NCBI RefSeq assembly: GCF_033439725.1
Contig: NW_026944383.1
Coordinates: 8,122,001-8,186,000 of the forward strand
Source of the DNA: Neurospora tetraspora
Taxonomy: Eukaryota; Ascomycota; Sordariomycetes; Sordariales; Sordariaceae
Direction: 5' to 3'
DNA length: 64,000 nucleotides
The translations under genes were made by a program, and so were the position numbers. Position 1 is the first letter of the stretch. Each line of letters begins with the position of its first letter. The notes under the pieces are model-generated. The model was not told the origin of the DNA, searched no databases, and saw nothing but the letters and a program-made list of their open reading frames with translations. This document shows positions 1 through 11,784 of this stretch, piece after piece.

Positions 1-389
1 GGGGAGTTGAAGAGGTCGTTGTTAACGATGTGTCCTCGGGTGTTGCTGTTTTTGTCGTCGTCTCTGGTTCTGTTCGTCTGAACATCGTGAGCTCTTTATA
101 CCATGCCACACGTCATGGTGACGTAGCCGCGGCCGTCTCGTGAACCATTTCAGAGCTGCCAACCCAGCCCTGATATTCGTCCCGATCATGTCGATGGAAC
201 GGCTGTATGGTAATCGCCGAAGTTTGACGGGGTTAACTCCGGTCATCAATCACCTGTTTTGGTGGTGTTGAGTACCTTCCTGGAGATAAGCCCTCCATAA
301 GCGTAAACTCCGCCATCGACCAAGGTCGACGACAAAGTAAGCCCAACAGCCCTCAATCTTTGTAGACAGGTTCTTCACCCGTAACCTCC
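1..389. other. Left-edge non-coding stretch, 3' flank of SLD5
   Basis: I see no supportable gene here. The stretch lies downstream of the SLD5 stop codon and is probably its 3' UTR and flank. The one minus-strand open frame (about 75 codons) has a basic, unstructured translation and no recognisable features. Confidence 0.5.
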
Positions 390-1130
390 TCAGACCAATT
401 CAGCATCACCCCTCTCCACCAGTCCCTTCGCATCTGACCACCTCAAAATAACGATATCCCCCTCTTTGCCCGTGAGCACACCATCGACGTCGACTCCGTG
501 ACACTCAATCTCCGCGTCCTTCAACAGGCGAATGAACACAGCCGAGTCGAGGTCAGGATTGTCAATCATGCTTATATTCCCCGCCGTGTCGTTCAAGTTC
601 TGCATCGCTGGGGGGAACGTTCCCAGGAAGGAGTTAAGATAGTGGTTGTGCAACAAAAGCTGGTGTCTTCGCGCGTAAGCCTCTTCGATTTGCGACATGC
701 GTGTTCGGAGATTGTCGTTCGAGATGTAGTGGAGGAGGTGTTTGTCGATCTGTTCGCAACATTCCTGTCAACAATTGCCCCTATTCGTCTGTAAGCAGAG
801 ATGAAGATATCGGGCGTGCCATACCTTCGCAATCCTCGTCCTCAAAAACGACCTGACCAGATACTTATATCTCTCCAACTCCGTCTGAATAACAATCAGC
901 GCGAAATTGGTCTTGGGATCCATGTCGCCCGTCATCTCCTCCACTTTCTCTATTTGCCGCTTGATCTTGTCGTTGATGCGCTCGAACAGGCCATTGGAGG
1001 GCCAGGGAAGTAGTTCGGGTGTAGAGCGCTCGGCGACCCAGGCGCGCGTCAGGTCTTGCAGGTCGCGCGTTTCTTGCGGGATCTGGTGCGAGACGGGGTC
1101 GACTTCGCGGAGGATGTCGTCGATGTCCAT
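390..1130 (-). CDS. SLD5: GINS complex subunit Sld5
   Basis: Sld5 is one of the four GINS subunits of the CMG replicative helicase (Cdc45-MCM-GINS) and acts in the nucleus during initiation and fork progression. Two exons, 1130-825 and 764-390, give 226 residues, about the family's usual size. The 60-nt intron has donor GTATGG and acceptor TTGACAG and joins RIAK to ECCEQIDKH. The family pattern is clear: an N-terminal DDILREVDP start, the helical A-domain stretch [20 protein letters not shown], a HLLHYIS segment, and a short C-terminal beta domain ending at GDAELV. The ATG at 1130 is the first in frame and gives the typical short N-terminus. The next gene on this strand ends 509 bp upstream. 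Recognition is from overall pattern and I regard it as secure. Confidence 0.95.
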
Positions 1131-1639
1131 TATGGCTTGTTGATTGATTGGGAATTAGAGTGAATCGGGTTGTGTGGTGGGCGCAATGGGTGGTTGAAGA
1201 GGGAGAAGGGAGGGAGGGGGAGGGGAGAAAGTTGTCGCATTTTTCGTGACGGGATTTGATCTCGACTTCACAGCCCACAAGGTCAGGCCTCGAACGCGGG
1301 GCGGGGCAGATCCCACCCCGGATTTTTAGGGGCTCGGCGGGCTGCTACGGCGATCCAGTGGAGCGGTTCATCCCGCTTTTAGTGACGTCGATGCCCGCTG
1401 CGTCCCCTAACCTTAACAGTGCAGGGGTCTCATAGGGGTGCCCCTGAAATTCATGTAAACATCACGGCGAGCATGCCCGGGAATGTGGTCGGAGTCTGGG
1501 TCTTTAGACTGAATGATTGTTACATGTGGTATTATCATTGGGGTAGCAACTGGATTAACTATAGCCGCCTCTGCATTTCAAGTGTTGCCCCTTCCTTGCC
1601 CTCCGTTCCGCTCCTAATCAAATCATGTCTATGCTCTCA
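1131..1639. promoter_or_regulatory. SLD5 upstream region
   Basis: The 509-bp spacer lies between the start codon of SLD5 and the stop codon of the next minus-strand gene, so it must hold the SLD5 promoter. A purine-rich run on the plus strand (about 1195-1230), which is pyrimidine-rich on the coding strand, lies close upstream of the ATG, as is common in fungal leaders. The motif CCCCTAACC is present near 1405. No gene is evident. Confidence 0.4.
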
Positions 1640-3013
1640 TCAGAGTGTGTTGGCGCCAGAGTCATTGTGTTCGTGAAGACTGAGGATTTTCTGACCCCAG
1701 TCCGAATCTGAGGCTCTTCGGGAGAACATCAGCTTGTACATGAGAGCCGGGTTGGGAGGTGGATCGCCCGGCGACATCTCACCAGCGCTAGTTGATGTTG
1801 GTGTAAGCACTGTTGTGCCGTCGGATGATGACTCCTCCTTTGTCTCGACCTCCAAGGCCGAGTCCGATGTTGAGGCATCAGCATCATCAATGTTCTTTTG
1901 AAGGATTTCCTCAGCGCCGTGTACTGTCTTCTGGTCCGCGCGTCCTGTATTCTCGATCTTTTGCCTGTTTTTCCTCCTTTGGGCCAGGGACGATCCTTCA
2001 AGTTTGCCAAGGTCGGGGATAGGCTTGAAAGGACACACCGGGATCGAGTCCAGACCAATCACTACCTCTGTAAACGGTCTCCCCTTGAGTCTTGCTGCTC
2101 TCGAATTATCGTCCGCGTTGTCGTCGGCTTCATCTCGTTCTCGATCTGGCTGTTTGCCATTGTTATAGCGCTTCTCGTCCTTGACAGATGCGTTTTTGAC
2201 AACCTCAATTTCATCATCTGTCCAACTCTCTTTCGATATAACGTTGTCCTCTTCCTCCTTGTTCTTGTCATGTAGACATTTTCCCTCCGTGGCCGCGGCT
2301 TCTTCGTCCAATTTGCCCATATCATCCACTTTGTCCCCTTGCTTTCCTGGTCTTTCATCCGTTATTTTCGTATCGTCCACGTCCCTGGGTTGCTTGATCT
2401 TCACCCGTCTTGTCGTCCCAGTCGGCAGTCCTGTGCCTTTTCCACTCGCCATCCGCTCACAGTCCCCTAACCGCCGCCTCAAGAACCATTCAACTGAGTG
2501 ACGGCCATGGCCACTCTTTGCGAATCTCTCTAATGCCTTCCTTAGCATTGAATCCCATTTGGCGACTTCTTTTGGGCCTCCTTCGCCCTCGGTTTTATTG
2601 TATGATGGCTGTGTGGCAAGAGGCTGCGGCGCGGTGGACGACGAGCGTGACGAAAGGCCTGTTCTCAAAGACGAAAAGTCTTCCCTGGAGCGGTATATCG
2701 TGCAGGCGCGGTTGTGAGGGTAGTAGAGGGTGATCTCGTATAGAGGAGACTCGTCTTCTTGGCTCCTGGACTTTGACCTGCGTTTAGATTTCCGTTTCTG
2801 TCTGTCTTTGTCCTGAGCCTGTGAATCGGAGTCTGGCCTGGGCTTGTGCTGAGCTCGAACTCGAGTGGCTATTGGTAACGTTCGGGTCCCATTGTAACTG
2901 TTGTGATTCTTTTGAGTGTGTAGTTGAGGCTTGAATCTTGTCTCAGACTGAGATTCCGATGTCTTGGAGGTTCCTCCCTCCAGGTCGGGTGAGAACATCA
3001 GTGGGACCAGCAT
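1640..3013 (-). CDS. Hypothetical basic/Ser-rich protein with weak PX-like stretch
   Basis: A single exon of 457 residues starts at the ATG at 3013; a second in-frame ATG lies five codons later. The N-terminal third is polar, with an Arg/Lys/Ser cluster (KRKSKRRSKSRS, about residues 74-85). It is followed by an ordered-looking block, about residues 90-195, containing LYEITLYYP, IYRSREDFSSL and, after a linker, SVEWFLRRRLGDCE. The order 'YxI...IYRxxxDFxxL...R..VE.FL' resembles a divergent PX (phosphoinositide-binding) fold, but the Arg/Pro-rich loop of canonical PX domains is not obvious. The rest is acidic and low-complexity, rich in Asp, Glu, Lys and Ser. I do not recognise the gene. A lipid-binding role is inference only. 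Confidence 0.6.
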   Translation of the reverse strand: MLVPLMFSPDLEGGTSKTSESQSETRFKPQLHTQKNHNSYNGTRTLPIATRVRAQHKPRPDSDSQAQDKDRQKRKSKRRSKSRSQEDESPLYEITLYYPHNRACTIYRSREDFSSLRTGLSSRSSSTAPQPLATQPSYNKTEGEGGPKEVAKWDSMLRKALERFAKSGHGRHSVEWFLRRRLGDCERMASGKGTGLPTGTTRRVKIKQPRDVDDTKITDERPGKQGDKVDDMGKLDEEAAATEGKCLHDKNKEEEDNVISKESWTDDEIEVVKNASVKDEKRYNNGKQPDRERDEADDNADDNSRAARLKGRPFTEVVIGLDSIPVCPFKPIPDLGKLEGSSLAQRRKNRQKIENTGRADQKTVHGAEEILQKNIDDADASTSDSALEVETKEESSSDGTTVLTPTSTSAGEMSPGDPPPNPALMYKLMFSRRASDSDWGQKILSLHEHNDSGANTL

Positions 3014-4960
3014 GTTGCTTCTCGCGTAGTCTGTGATTGTTGGTGATGAGAGGTGAGGGATATCTCAGGATAGATATTTGAGGTGATCGAATCGGGGATT
3101 AAGATTAGAACATGGGATTGGTTTCCAATAATAAGCTCGCTTGATAGAAGCGAAAAGAGTTGAGAAGGAAAAGAAAGAAAACAAACCACACCGCAGCCGC
3201 GATGATATAACCCACGCTGATGCGGAATGTGGATATCACATGTGTCCCACTGTATGCAAAACTAGTGATCAACTAGTTTCGGGACTTGGAAACCAGATCT
3301 ATCCCGTCATGTGTACTGGAACAGGACCTCATTCCAACCGGGGAATGGTTACGGGACGTGCTGCTGGCAACACAGGCGGTATCAAGAGCAAACCGTAAGG
3401 TCGCACAACAGGCGGTTCAGGTGGCTCAACAAAGAAGGTGCCTCGCAAGGCTGATTGGACTGGCGAACCAGGAGCCGACAACGGGGACGGTTTGGCACGG
3501 TAGAGCTGACATTCTCACCTGAAACGGACTATTTGGCTAGACCGGCGCTGACTATGCACCATGAGGATCACTGTGATTTGTAGAGTCAGAGACCGATGAT
3601 ACCGCCTTTTCCCGCCATTCATTAGATTGGGCATTGGTCAAAAGGGCATTTTGGGGTCGAGGTTGGTATGCCTAACAGGCCAGTCGGTGCCCGGTGGTGG
3701 GAGATGATGTTGTCAAGTGGAAAAGTGTCGAGTTGTCAACAGCCGAGCTTTGGTTATTACGGGTCAGGGTTGATAGTCCATGGTTGACGCGGATTCATCT
3801 CGGTAAAGGGTCCGTGAGATATACCGAGGGTTGTGGATGTGTATATAAACTGCCGTGAATCACAAGGTGGTATCGACATGTTCTCGATTTGTGCTCAACT
3901 TGTGATGTTGAAGTTGAAATAAAAGAGAGAAAATGACGGCAAGTGGCAGTAGACCACACCGACAAAATCGGGTATAGCGTGTTTCTGCTCCAAACCCTAA
4001 CCCCTGCCCTTCTGAAACGCAACGGTTGCAGTTTAATGCGACTTGACCACATGGAGCCGTGCAACCCCGCACCTCTTGTTTGAGGGCTGGTACGTACCAC
4101 TAGCAGTCTGGTTGCCCGGCTCCCTTGTGAATGCTAACACAAGCCCGACTTTGTTTGTCACAAGATCTGTTGGACATAATCACCGACTTCGACATAGCTT
4201 GTTCGACGTTTATCGGTGTACTGAAGTTCAAAGAGCAACAGACTTAACAGAGGTCAAATTGCCCTCCGTTTGAGCGTTGCTAGGGCGTCCAATCGATAAA
4301 CCTTCTGCGCTAATGCAGCACGAGAGCTCACAAGCATGTCGACTGTGCCTGCGTGATCACCAGCAGATGCGAATTGGGAGATAGGATTCTGATTGGAAAG
4401 ATTTCCAAATCGTGGTCAACATGGAGGCAGCTTTAGTCCTCAACACCACAGATCTGCAGATAACCTACTCCATGATTTCTTCCCAGAGATTGCCGAATTC
4501 AACTTTTTATTAATAAATAGTCGTGAAAGAGCAGACGGTGTTGTCTGCGCCTTCTTCGGGCCCAAGGGAGCGAGAGTGGAAAGTGGACTGCAATGGTGGA
4601 CCCCTTCCCCATGCAAGCAATCCCTGCCAACTTTGCTTGCCCTCTTTCCATGCGTCAGTCCTTCACTTCCTTCACTTCCACCTGCCCCAACAGCTCCAGC
4701 TTTATTTTCCTGTTTTCACTTTCTCCCTTTGATTGATCTCGGAGCTCTTCAACTTCTTGTTGACATTTGTGAAAATTCCCATTTTCCCCTCTCTCTCGAC
4801 AAACAGCTTTTGAACAAGGTCTTGGTTTTCTTGGCCAGCTTTTGTTATCCACCCCCGCCTTAAGATACTATCACAGCTATCTTTGCGCATCGCATCGGAT
4901 TAGAACATCGTCGCCTTGTCATCCTTTCTTCAGCAAGACTCAACATCGCCAACTGCAGCC
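3014..4960. other. 1.9-kb spacer with two divergent promoters
   Basis: No supportable gene. The left part must hold the promoter of the minus-strand gene ending at 3013 and the right part that of the plus-strand gene at 4961. The last 300 bp are pyrimidine-rich and read as a 5' leader. A copy of AAACCCTAACCCC (telobox-like) lies at 3992-4004 and a short inverted repeat at 3259-3279. The open frame at about 4393-4863 has a leader-like, low-complexity translation and is not called. Confidence 0.5.
3259..3279. repeat. Short perfect inverted repeat (8-bp arms, 5-nt loop)
   Basis: The arms AAACTAGT and ACTAGTTT flank the loop GATCA. Each arm contains the self-complementary hexamer ACTAGT, so the site can also be read as two palindromes 11 bp apart. 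It lies about 250 bp upstream of the start codon at 3013 and could be a binding site for a dimeric factor. It could also be chance, and nothing else supports a function. Confidence 0.4.
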
Positions 4961-6981
4961 ATGTCATTGCAGGACGTATACAAGAGGTTCCTTGGTTCGC
5001 CAAGCGCCGCTGCGCTCTCGGACGACGCCTCCCTACACTACATCACAACCACCACCAGCGTTGCCGGCGCATCCAATATCACCAAGCATCTCTCTACCGT
5101 CGCCAGCCAGGTGAAGAAGGAGAAGGAGAACGTTCTCTATGCCATCGAAGGCCAAGATGCCCTCGCTCTAGAGGTCAACACCTCCCTCGAATTCCTCATT
5201 GATGGAGGCCCCTATCTCCCTGGTCTGGATGACAATTACGTCGCCGATCGCAAGGTCAACTTTACTATTGTGAGTTGCCAAAGCTTCCCCTCCCAAGTTA
5301 CCCCTCCCTCCATGAAACCCAGCCAAGTTCTAACCCCCGCGCTTGACAGTTCCACATCGTGACGTTCAACAGCGACGGCAAGATCACACAGATCCGACAA
5401 AGCTGGGACCAAGGCTCGCTTCTTAGGCAAATTGAGGTTATTGGCAGGTCCGGTCGCAACTGGCCAATTCGCGACAGCAAAGATCAGATCAACCTGATCA
5501 ACAGATGCATCAAGGAAGGCGGCACTCCCGCTACCGACAACCAAGGCTCCACGAGCACCCGTCCCAAGGCTACCAACGCCATGCGTGATCCTCATGCGTC
5601 GCTTTCTCTGTTCGCTCCTCGCGAAGAGGTCGCAACCCCACCAGAGCCCGTTGTCTCTCCCAAGGCTGGTTCCGCGAGGCACTTCCAGCCCATCCGTCTC
5701 TTCGAGACTGACGAGAATATGCCCGAAATTCCCGATACACCCCAGTCGATCCATTCTGTTCAACGCAAGGTGAAGCCCGATCCGACAAAGTACAAGCACT
5801 TCGACTTTGCCGACGGTTCCGATCCCGCCGACGCACCCCAGCCTGGTGTTCCCTTCGACAAGAAGCCCAAGACCAAGCATGACAGCCAGTGGTCTTTCGA
5901 CGACTTTAACTCCCCCGAGAGGCCAGCTCCTACCCGTACCATTGTCAAGAGTTTCCTTAGCAGCGTTGACGACGAAGACCACCAAGGCCCTTCGACTCCG
6001 CAAAACAAGGCATCGCGTAAGCTGCGCCGTGATGATGCGACTCACTTCAATGTTGGCAACGACGGCCCATCTCCCGAGGTTCAGAAGAACAACCGCGGCG
6101 CTGGCACGAACGCAGCCTCTCACTTGTATGACGACGACCTTATGAAGGCTGATGGTAGTGCGCCATCGCCGGTCCAGAGAAACAACCGCGGCGCTGGTAC
6201 GAACGCAGCCTCTCACTTGTATGACGACGACCTTATGAAGGCTGATGGTAGTGCGCCATCGCCGGTCCAGAGAAACAACCGCGGCGCTGGCACGAACGCA
6301 GCCTCCCATTTGTATGACGATGACCTCATGAAGGCTGACGGTAGTGCGCCATCCCCGGACCAGAGAAACAACCGCGGCGCTGGCACGAACGCAGCCTCCC
6401 ATTTGTATGACGATGACCTCATGAAGGCTGACGGTAGTGCACCATCCCCGGACCAGATAAACAAGCGCGGCGCTGGCTCAAATGCAGGCTCCCACTTGTA
6501 TGACGACAACCTCATTAAGGCTGATGGTAGTGCGCCATCGCCTGCCCCCCGTGCGCTAAGCAACATCACCAACGCCAAGAACAGGGAGAAACACTTTGAG
6601 CCTCACTTTGAGATCTCTGATGAATCGCCCCAGGCTGAGAAGGGTGCCAACGGTCGCTCCAAGGCCATCGAGGATCGCCAAGCGGCTCAGCGTGGATTGG
6701 AAAGTCACTGGTCGATGGAAAACGAATCGCCTGTACAAAGAAAGGTGAATTCGAACACCGGAATCACCATTGCAGGTGATGGTATGGGTAGCCGAAAGGG
6801 ATTCGAGGCCAGCACCGCTGTCAACAAGGGCATCACTATTGCCGGAGATGGCATGGGCGGCAAGAAGGGAACGCAGCGGAACTGGCTTACTGAGGAGGAG
6901 GAACCTCAGGACCTACACCTCCAAAACCGAAATCCCGGCAAGAGGCAGACCCAAAAGTCTGATAACTTTTGGGACTTCTAA
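4961..6981 (+). CDS. NTF2-like protein with five 31-residue tandem repeats
   Basis: Two exons, 4961-5269 and 5350-6981, give 646 residues. The 80-nt intron (GTGAGT...TTGACAG) falls within the N-terminal domain. Residues 1-145 read as an NTF2-like cone fold: an initial helix (LQDVYKRFL), a central stretch, and a terminal strand run FHIVTFNSDGKITQIRQSWD, typical of the end of SnoaL/NTF2-like domains. The remainder is disordered. It holds five near-identical 31-residue repeats (unit RNNRGAGTNAASHLYDDDL plus a Lys/Ala/Asp/Ser/Pro tail) at about residues 246-400. After them come single motifs of related type (HFEPHFEISDES, ESHWSMENESP) and two GITIAGDGMG copies. I chose the ATG at 4961 because it opens the domain; the upstream ATG at 4916 adds only a low-complexity leader. 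The function is unknown: NTF2-like domains bind small ligands or partners, and which applies here cannot be told. Confidence 0.85.
6085..6549 (+). repeat. Coding minisatellite, 5 x 93 bp
   Basis: Five consecutive 93-bp units lie in frame within the NTF2-like gene. Units 1 and 2 differ at very few bases, units 3 and 4 share silent changes (for example cccatttgtatgacgatgac) and a Val-to-Asp change, and unit 5 is the most diverged (NKRGAGSNAGS). The gradient suggests local expansion by unequal exchange from the 5' side. Confidence 0.95.
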
Positions 6982-8563
6982 GTTGTGCCGTTAACGGGAA
7001 GAGTGGGAACTTGTGGGTCTTTGTTTGGTATACTGTCGTCATCTTGTTTTCTCGCACTTGATATCAGCTGCTGTTTGTTCTCGTTTTCCACTTTTTTAAG
7101 GAGGGGGGTGTCAACCACTGCTCCTGGACCCACGTTTGGAGAAACAGGACGTTTGAGTAACAGAGCCATAGTGGACAAGAAAATAGGTCCTTAGCTTTGT
7201 AGGAAGTTCGTTCAAAAGGAGGAGGAAAGTTGTCTCACTTCGAGTTTTCTGGTTTGTGGTAGACCTTGGCTTTACAAATACCAATACGAGAATGAGAAAG
7301 ATGGAACAGATATGGACGATACGCATGTACATGACTACTCTGCTCTAGTCTAGTAGGCAAATACATAAAAATACAGAACCATGGTGTCTTAAAGTTGACC
7401 TAATCCTCTCTACCTAATCCTCTCTACTCTTATGGTGGACATCGATTGTCATGCACAAATCGATAAACGTATCGTGGCCTGGAATAGTTTTGTTCCTTGT
7501 GACAAGACATGTCATCAGGTTTAAACCTAGGAATAGAAGAGGGGGAGGGGGTCGAACGCCATGAAGAACGGGGATCAAGTATAGCATAGGTAGTGTTAAG
7601 ATCAGGATAAATAGTGAAAAAAAAAAAAAAAAATCTGAAAAAACCATCAATGTAGTTCTTCCTATCGTGTTTCCTCTATCTGTTGGTATCACCTGATTTA
7701 TTCCTGGTGTGCTTACTCCTGCGTGCGGCCAAAAAGAGAGAAGAAGCCAGAGATACCTAGGCATTAAAGAACCAGGAAGCTATTCAGGAAGTTAGTTCAA
7801 TGAAAGAAACTAGTCCTGCGTGCTTGCCTTTTTCTTACTTGCTGTGTCTTTTTTTTTTTTTTTTTTTTGTGGCTTTCCGTATTCATGGATGGGCATTATA
7901 GGCAGAGGTCGGCTACCTTACCCCTGATTGAGTGTGCTGCGTTCATTGAGATGATGATGATGAGATAAGGATAATAGTGATGGCAAGCAATGAAGGAGTC
8001 AAAAACGCCCAAGGAATGAAGAGATTCTAATACTTTTTGTTGGGCTCAAAGGTGAAAAGACACTTCACCACCGCTTCACTTGTTGGCTATGGCTATCATC
8101 ACATTCCACCGAAGCTTCAGTCACTCTTCACTCTTGACCATTGCATTGTTCATTACCTACTTCTCAAGAAAGAAAAGAGCTGGGAGAAAGAGTTGAATAA
8201 ATCATGATATGTACATCGTACCTTTCTACAAACACTCGAAGATTCAGACAGGCTCACAGGCCCAACGCTGACTTCCTTACGCGATGCCACTTCCATACCA
8301 CCAACCAGTAGTCCGGTACAAGCTATTCCGACAATGAAACCTCCGCCCATACCTAGAACTAGATAGTGATAGGAAAAGAAGAAGAGAAAAAAACAACGCC
8401 TCCCTATAAAAGTAAAGATACGCCCAATGAAATGCGGCATGCATGAATTCATACGTACGTCGCGTCGTCGTGGGTATAATGCCATCTCCTTATTTCCCCT
8501 TGAACACATAAGCCACCCTCCTCCTCCTCTCTCACCATCACCCTTTACCCCCTATTATGCGCT
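6982..8563. other. Convergent 3' spacer with homopolymer tracts
   Basis: 1.6 kb between two convergent genes. I see no gene. It contains an A17 run (7617-7633) and a T20 run (7849-7868), and reads as 3' UTR plus spacer for both neighbours. A duplicated CCTAATCCTCTCTAC lies at about 7400-7430. Confidence 0.5.
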
Positions 8564-11500
8564 TCACCTCTTCCTCGCAGTCTCATCAACCTCCTCCCCC
8601 AACTCTTCAGGCCTCCTCGGATCCACATACGCACTCAACCTCGAATCACCCCACCTCGCTCCAATCGTAACCCAAACATGCTTCATCGGGCCCGTAACAT
8701 TCCTCGTCTCCCTGCATCCCGTCCACCTCATCCTTTTCTCCCTGGACATGTCACTGTTTCCGAGACCTCCGTTGGCCGACCACTCCCGTATCACGTCACG
8801 GATGAACGTGATCTTCTCGCGGAAGTGGTTAGCGGCAGGGATGTTCTGCAACGAAGCGGGGATTTCGGGGCGACGACGGGAGGTAGAGGTACTGGTAATG
8901 GTGGAGCGGGAAGGGGAGGAGAAGTTGAGGAGGGTCTGTAGGGGGTAGGAGAGGACGGAACGCTCGTCGAGAGCAGATTCGGAGAGGGAGCCAGTTATGG
9001 AGAGGTGGGTGGCGGCGGACTCGGGGAGGTGCCAGAAGTGGCAGAATGTGCCGGTGGAGTCGAGGACAATTTTGGTGTGGTCGGGGAAGTTGAACTGTAC
9101 GGAGTTTTGTTAGCTGGGTTTGAGCAAAGGAAGAAAGAATAGGGTAACGTACCTGGAAATGACCATCGCAAAACATCCAGCAACCAACGTCACCAAACCT
9201 CTGGTAAAAGGTCACAACATCACTTGGCGCAACCGTCGGGTCCGTGATAGTTGGCATCCGAATTGGCGCATCATCCTGGTTGTCCGACTCTCGACCATAC
9301 TGAATCATGTAGTTGGCAAACTTCTTCCATAACACAATGCGCTCCCTCTTGCGGTGATCGTAGATATCCTTGCCCGCCGTAAGCTTACCCGTAGTGCCAT
9401 CGGGGTTGACCGGGATATGGAAGTTCTGGGGCGAGACACGAACACGGTTGATGCCGTCCTCGCCGTTGTTTTCGTAGAAGTATACGCCCTCATTTTGGGG
9501 CAGGATTTGGTGCCTGTCTGGGTACCTAGGATCGTCTCTGCGCTGGCAATGACGTTCAGCACCATGAACAAGCACACAAGCAGGTGGTAGCAAACCGTTT
9601 CGACTACCTTCCTGGGTAGGGATACTGCGGAGAATGCAGCCGACACTGCCGTCGTTCAAGATATAGCCCAGACCAAACTTGTTGGTGTAGTCAACCCACT
9701 TGACAACAATGTGAGGAGGCGATGGGGTCTTGTCCCTGGAGGACACAAGAGCCATTGAGCGAGCGTTGAGCGCTCTTTCCAGCTCTGCTTGTAGCCTGCG
9801 CAACCTCTCGAGAACAATGTCGGGCTGCGTCCCTGGTACTGCCTCTTGATACTCGGCTGGACTGAAGAGACTCAGCTTGTCTTCCTGTGGCTTTTGCGTT
9901 GTCGAGGTCGGCGCACTCCTCTGGGCAGGAGCGGGCTCCTCAGTTGGCAACGCTGTCGCCTGGCTTCTGGTTGTTGGGTAGCTGCGAGAGCTACGAGTTG
10001 TCGGTCGGATTGGCTGAGATCCTAGTGGATCAGCACTCTCTGGCACTTCCCGCCTGCTAGAGCGGGTGCGAACCGAGGTAGAGCTAGCACTTCGGAGAGC
10101 CGGCTCTGGAACCGTTTGCGACCTGACTGTAGCGAGAGGCCTGCCTTGGGCCCTTTGTTGAGCCGCAAAGCTCTGAGGTGGTGCACGGAGAAGTCCTGTG
10201 GTGCCCCTGTTGGCGATGCTCGCCTGGGCGAGACTGTTGCTCAGGTCATCCACAACCGGCTTTTGAGGTTGTGAATGTATTACTCCCTCCATTCTGCTTC
10301 CGCCTATGTCCGCCAGCGGAACGCGTTTCTGCGGTTGTTGTGACGATGTCACCTTGGAGGCTTGCTGTTCGGCTTGCTGCTGCTGTAATAGACGAGCCCG
10401 ACGTCTTGCCTCGGTCTTGATCTCGTCATAGGGCCTGTAGACGATACCCTCGGCGAGCGGAATAACAGGGGTAAGGCCGTTTGCCTCCTCCTCTGCCATC
10501 TCTCGCCAAATGTTCTTGAAGACAAACTGCTGCGTGCACCATGGACCAACACTGCACTCCTTGCACATCTCTTGCACATTGCGGAGGTTGTCTGCTTCCG
10601 CTCGGGGACCGGACAGAGGATCGTAGAAGGCAGGGTTCTGTGGTGGGGACTCTCGGAGTCTGGACGAAATGTCGGAAGGGACGGGCATGTAGCCAGAGGT
10701 AAAAAAGGGATGAGAGACAATAGTGTCAGGATCCGGTCTCATATCTGCGTCTTGCAGCATGCTTGCAACAAGATCCTTAGCCTCCAGGCTGTAGAACTTT
10801 TGTGTGGCGTCGGGCGATGGCCATTCGTAGTCACGTTCTCTCGCGCGGCGGTAGATTTCGTCGGTCGTCGAAGACTGGAAAGGTGGTTTCGAGGTGAGCA
10901 TGGCATAGACGATGATACCCAGACTCCAAATGTCCACCATGTGGTCATGGCCCTTCTTTCCCTTCTCGAGAATCTCCGGCGCAATGTAGTTGGGTGTTCC
11001 GCATAGTGTCGTCCTCCTCATAATCTGCATGTCCTTGCCGGTCAGGAGCAAGGCAGCCAAACCAAAGTCTCCGATCTTGGCGTTCATGTACTTGTCGAGG
11101 AAGATGTTGCCCATCTTGAGGTCGCGATGAATGATACCCTTGGCGTGCATGTACTTGATGGCGCCGGAAATCTGTACGGTGTAGAAGCGCACTTCTGGTT
11201 CTGTAAGACCCTTACGGCGCTTGACCATGTCCATCAGAGAGCCATTGGAGCACAGTTCGAGAACAAGATATGTGCAGTTTTCGAATGTAAAGGCGCGGTG
11301 GAACTGGACGATGTTGGGGTGTCGCATTTTGGAGTGGATCTGGAGTTCGGTCTGGAATTTCTGTTCCATCTTGGAGGCCATCTGGGCCTTGACAATCTTG
11401 AGGGCATATCGCTTGGAGCTTCCGATCAGCTTGCCGTCGTAGCAGATAGCGAAGCCGCCCTTTCCTAGTGGCTTGCCGACCTGGTAGATGGCGCCCTCTT

Positions 11501-11672
11501 TGCGATCGGAGCTGGGGGGTTCGTTGACATGGTTCGGCGGCGGCGGCGGGTGGTCTTTGTCCTTGGAAGCCTTAAGCCCAGCAGCTGCCTTGGACTTTAG
11601 CTCATGGGCTCTCGGTCTCGCCTGGGCGTTAACATCTCTAGGGGATAGGGCGTCCATACCGACACCTCTCAT
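8564..11672 (-). CDS. CDC5: Polo-like kinase (Cdc5/Plk1)
   Basis: Polo-like kinase of mitotic entry, the spindle pole, mitotic exit and cytokinesis. Two exons, 11672-9153 and 9094-8564, with a 58-nt intron (GTACGT...TACAG), give 1016 residues, longer than yeast Cdc5. Residues about 60-330 form the kinase domain: GKGGFA glycine loop, YALKIVKA lysine, HRDLKMGNIF catalytic loop, DFGLA, and the activation-loop threonine in TLCGTPNYIAPE. A Gln/Arg/Ser-rich linker (about 430-640) follows. Two polo boxes then start near KWVDYTNKFGLGY (about 655) and near the splice junction (FNFPDHTKIVLDSTG, about 840). The final 120 residues after polo box 2 are Ser/Arg-rich, then helical. The start is ambiguous: ATG at 11672, or at 11657 (MDALSPRD). 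Both leave the kinase domain intact. Confidence 0.95.
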
Positions 11673-11718
11673 TCCCACGACTTTCTCGAGCGCGTCGAGG
11701 ATAACAGGTTGGGTATTA

Positions 11719-11784
11719 TTAGGAAGTCGTCGAGGTCGACGTCGGTGTCGTTGGTCGGGAGTCTCGTCTTGTTGGTCGGGTCAT
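11719..11784 (-). promoter_or_regulatory. Upstream ORF in the Plk leader (21 codons)
   Basis: A short frame starts at ATG 11784 and ends at TAA 11719, 47 nt before the first main-frame ATG at 11672. It encodes a Thr/Arg/Ser-rich peptide. It could damp translation of the kinase if the leader extends this far. The transcript start is not visible, so this is only a possibility. Confidence 0.35.

Noticed and set aside
4393-4863. 156-codon plus-strand frame before the NTF2-like gene
   Set aside because: Pyrimidine-rich leader sequence giving a Pro/Ser/Leu-rich translation, no domain, no splice junction into the gene.
5236-6402. 388-codon open frame on the minus strand
   Set aside because: It is antisense to the NTF2-like gene and reflects the 93-bp repeats; the sense protein has the domain, intron and start context.
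6213-6578. Minus-strand repeat protein
   Set aside because: Shadow of the same minisatellite, with no start context or domain.
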